From the NCBI GenBank assembly GCA_016719535.1, contig JADJYX010000002.1, positions 1 through 64,000 of the forward strand: a stretch of 64,000 bases of DNA, in the 5' to 3' direction. The position numbers and the translations under genes were made by a program. Under the pieces are notes generated by a model, which made no database searches, was not told the origin of the DNA, and saw only the letters and a list, made by a program, of their open reading frames with translations. The DNA is from Rubrivivax sp. (GTDB taxonomy: Bacteria > Pseudomonadota > Gammaproteobacteria > Burkholderiales > Burkholderiaceae_C). How positions within the stretch are numbered: the first letter of the stretch is position 1; every line of letters starts with the position of its first letter. Positions 63,952-64,000 of the stretch are shown piece by piece.

Positions 63952-64000
63952 TCACAGCACCAGCAGCGCGCGAAAGTCGTTGACGTTGGTGAAGGTCGGC
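63952..64000 (-). CDS. C-terminal end of a glycerate kinase (MOFRL/TtuD type), partial
   Basis: Only the last 15 codons and the stop are inside the window. They read PTFTNVNDFRALLVL, which matches the conserved TGPTxTNVNDF end of glycerate 2-kinase / hydroxypyruvate reductase-region proteins. The rest of the gene lies beyond the right edge. The call rests on this short motif. Confidence 0.6.
   Translation of the reverse strand, partial: PTFTNVNDFRALLVL

Overview
This 64 kb window is high-GC, gene-dense chromosomal DNA that looks like a betaproteobacterium of the order Burkholderiales (Rubrivivax/Ideonella/Leptothrix-like). The reasons are the conserved block yebC-purD-hemF-nadD-rsfS-rlmH-maf-rng, the many TGA stops with 1- or 4-base start/stop overlaps, and the general gene content. 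There are no rRNA or tRNA genes, CRISPR arrays, prophages or complete insertion sequences that I can support.

Layout. 1-520: a DUF4160/DUF2442 pair. 555-7439 (minus): the conserved housekeeping operon, with purD frameshifted. 7554-14977: a SulP-STAS-cNMP transporter (frameshifted), a HerA-like ATPase, a DUF1499 protein, an ECF sigma factor with a cupin partner, an N-formylglutamate amidohydrolase and a cold-shock gene. 15188-18718: a kelch-propeller lipoprotein gene broken by an in-frame TAA and bracketed by two copies of a ~107 bp direct repeat. 18878-30880: an HPP-CBS protein, two tandem GGDEF-EAL proteins (the second frameshifted) and two tandem secreted subtilases (one with an in-frame TAA). 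Both subtilases end in 18-bp minisatellites coding for hexapeptide repeats. This block ends in a second 107 bp copy of part of the CBS gene, joined to a decayed dehydrogenase. It looks like rearranged accessory DNA.

30943-40291: a YbdK-type ligase with an antiporter, a TauD-type dioxygenase, a thioesterase, CreA, a class II aldolase, a ferredoxin/P450/epoxide-hydrolase-like cassette and a diguanylate cyclase. 40399-44840: a tightly overlapping operon of a photolyase, a DUF2256 mini-protein, an Fe-S photolyase (PhrB-like) and a third photolyase-related protein that appears to have its FAD domain first. 44841-45493: an intergenic region with interleaved long inverted repeats. 45494-53024: a Liv-type ABC transporter (livGFHM, minus) divergent from a TIGR04076 protein, an aldo/keto reductase, the Liv-type binding protein and an aldo/keto reductase-RidA fusion. 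This is probably an uptake and reduction/deamination pathway for an unknown nitrogenous compound. 53121-64000: an RlpA protein, a LysE exporter, a purine module (BMP-type ABC transporter, guanine deaminase, XdhC), a Crp/Fnr regulator, an MFS exporter and the very end of a glycerate kinase gene.

Five open reading frames carry single-base lesions (three 1-base indels, two TAA nonsense codons), all between 5.9 and 26.9 kb. Since purD is one of them, part of this may be assembly error rather than gene decay. The strongest candidates for new biology are the photolyase operon with its apparently permuted member, the Liv/AKR/AKR-RidA locus, and the repeat-tailed subtilases next to c-di-GMP genes.
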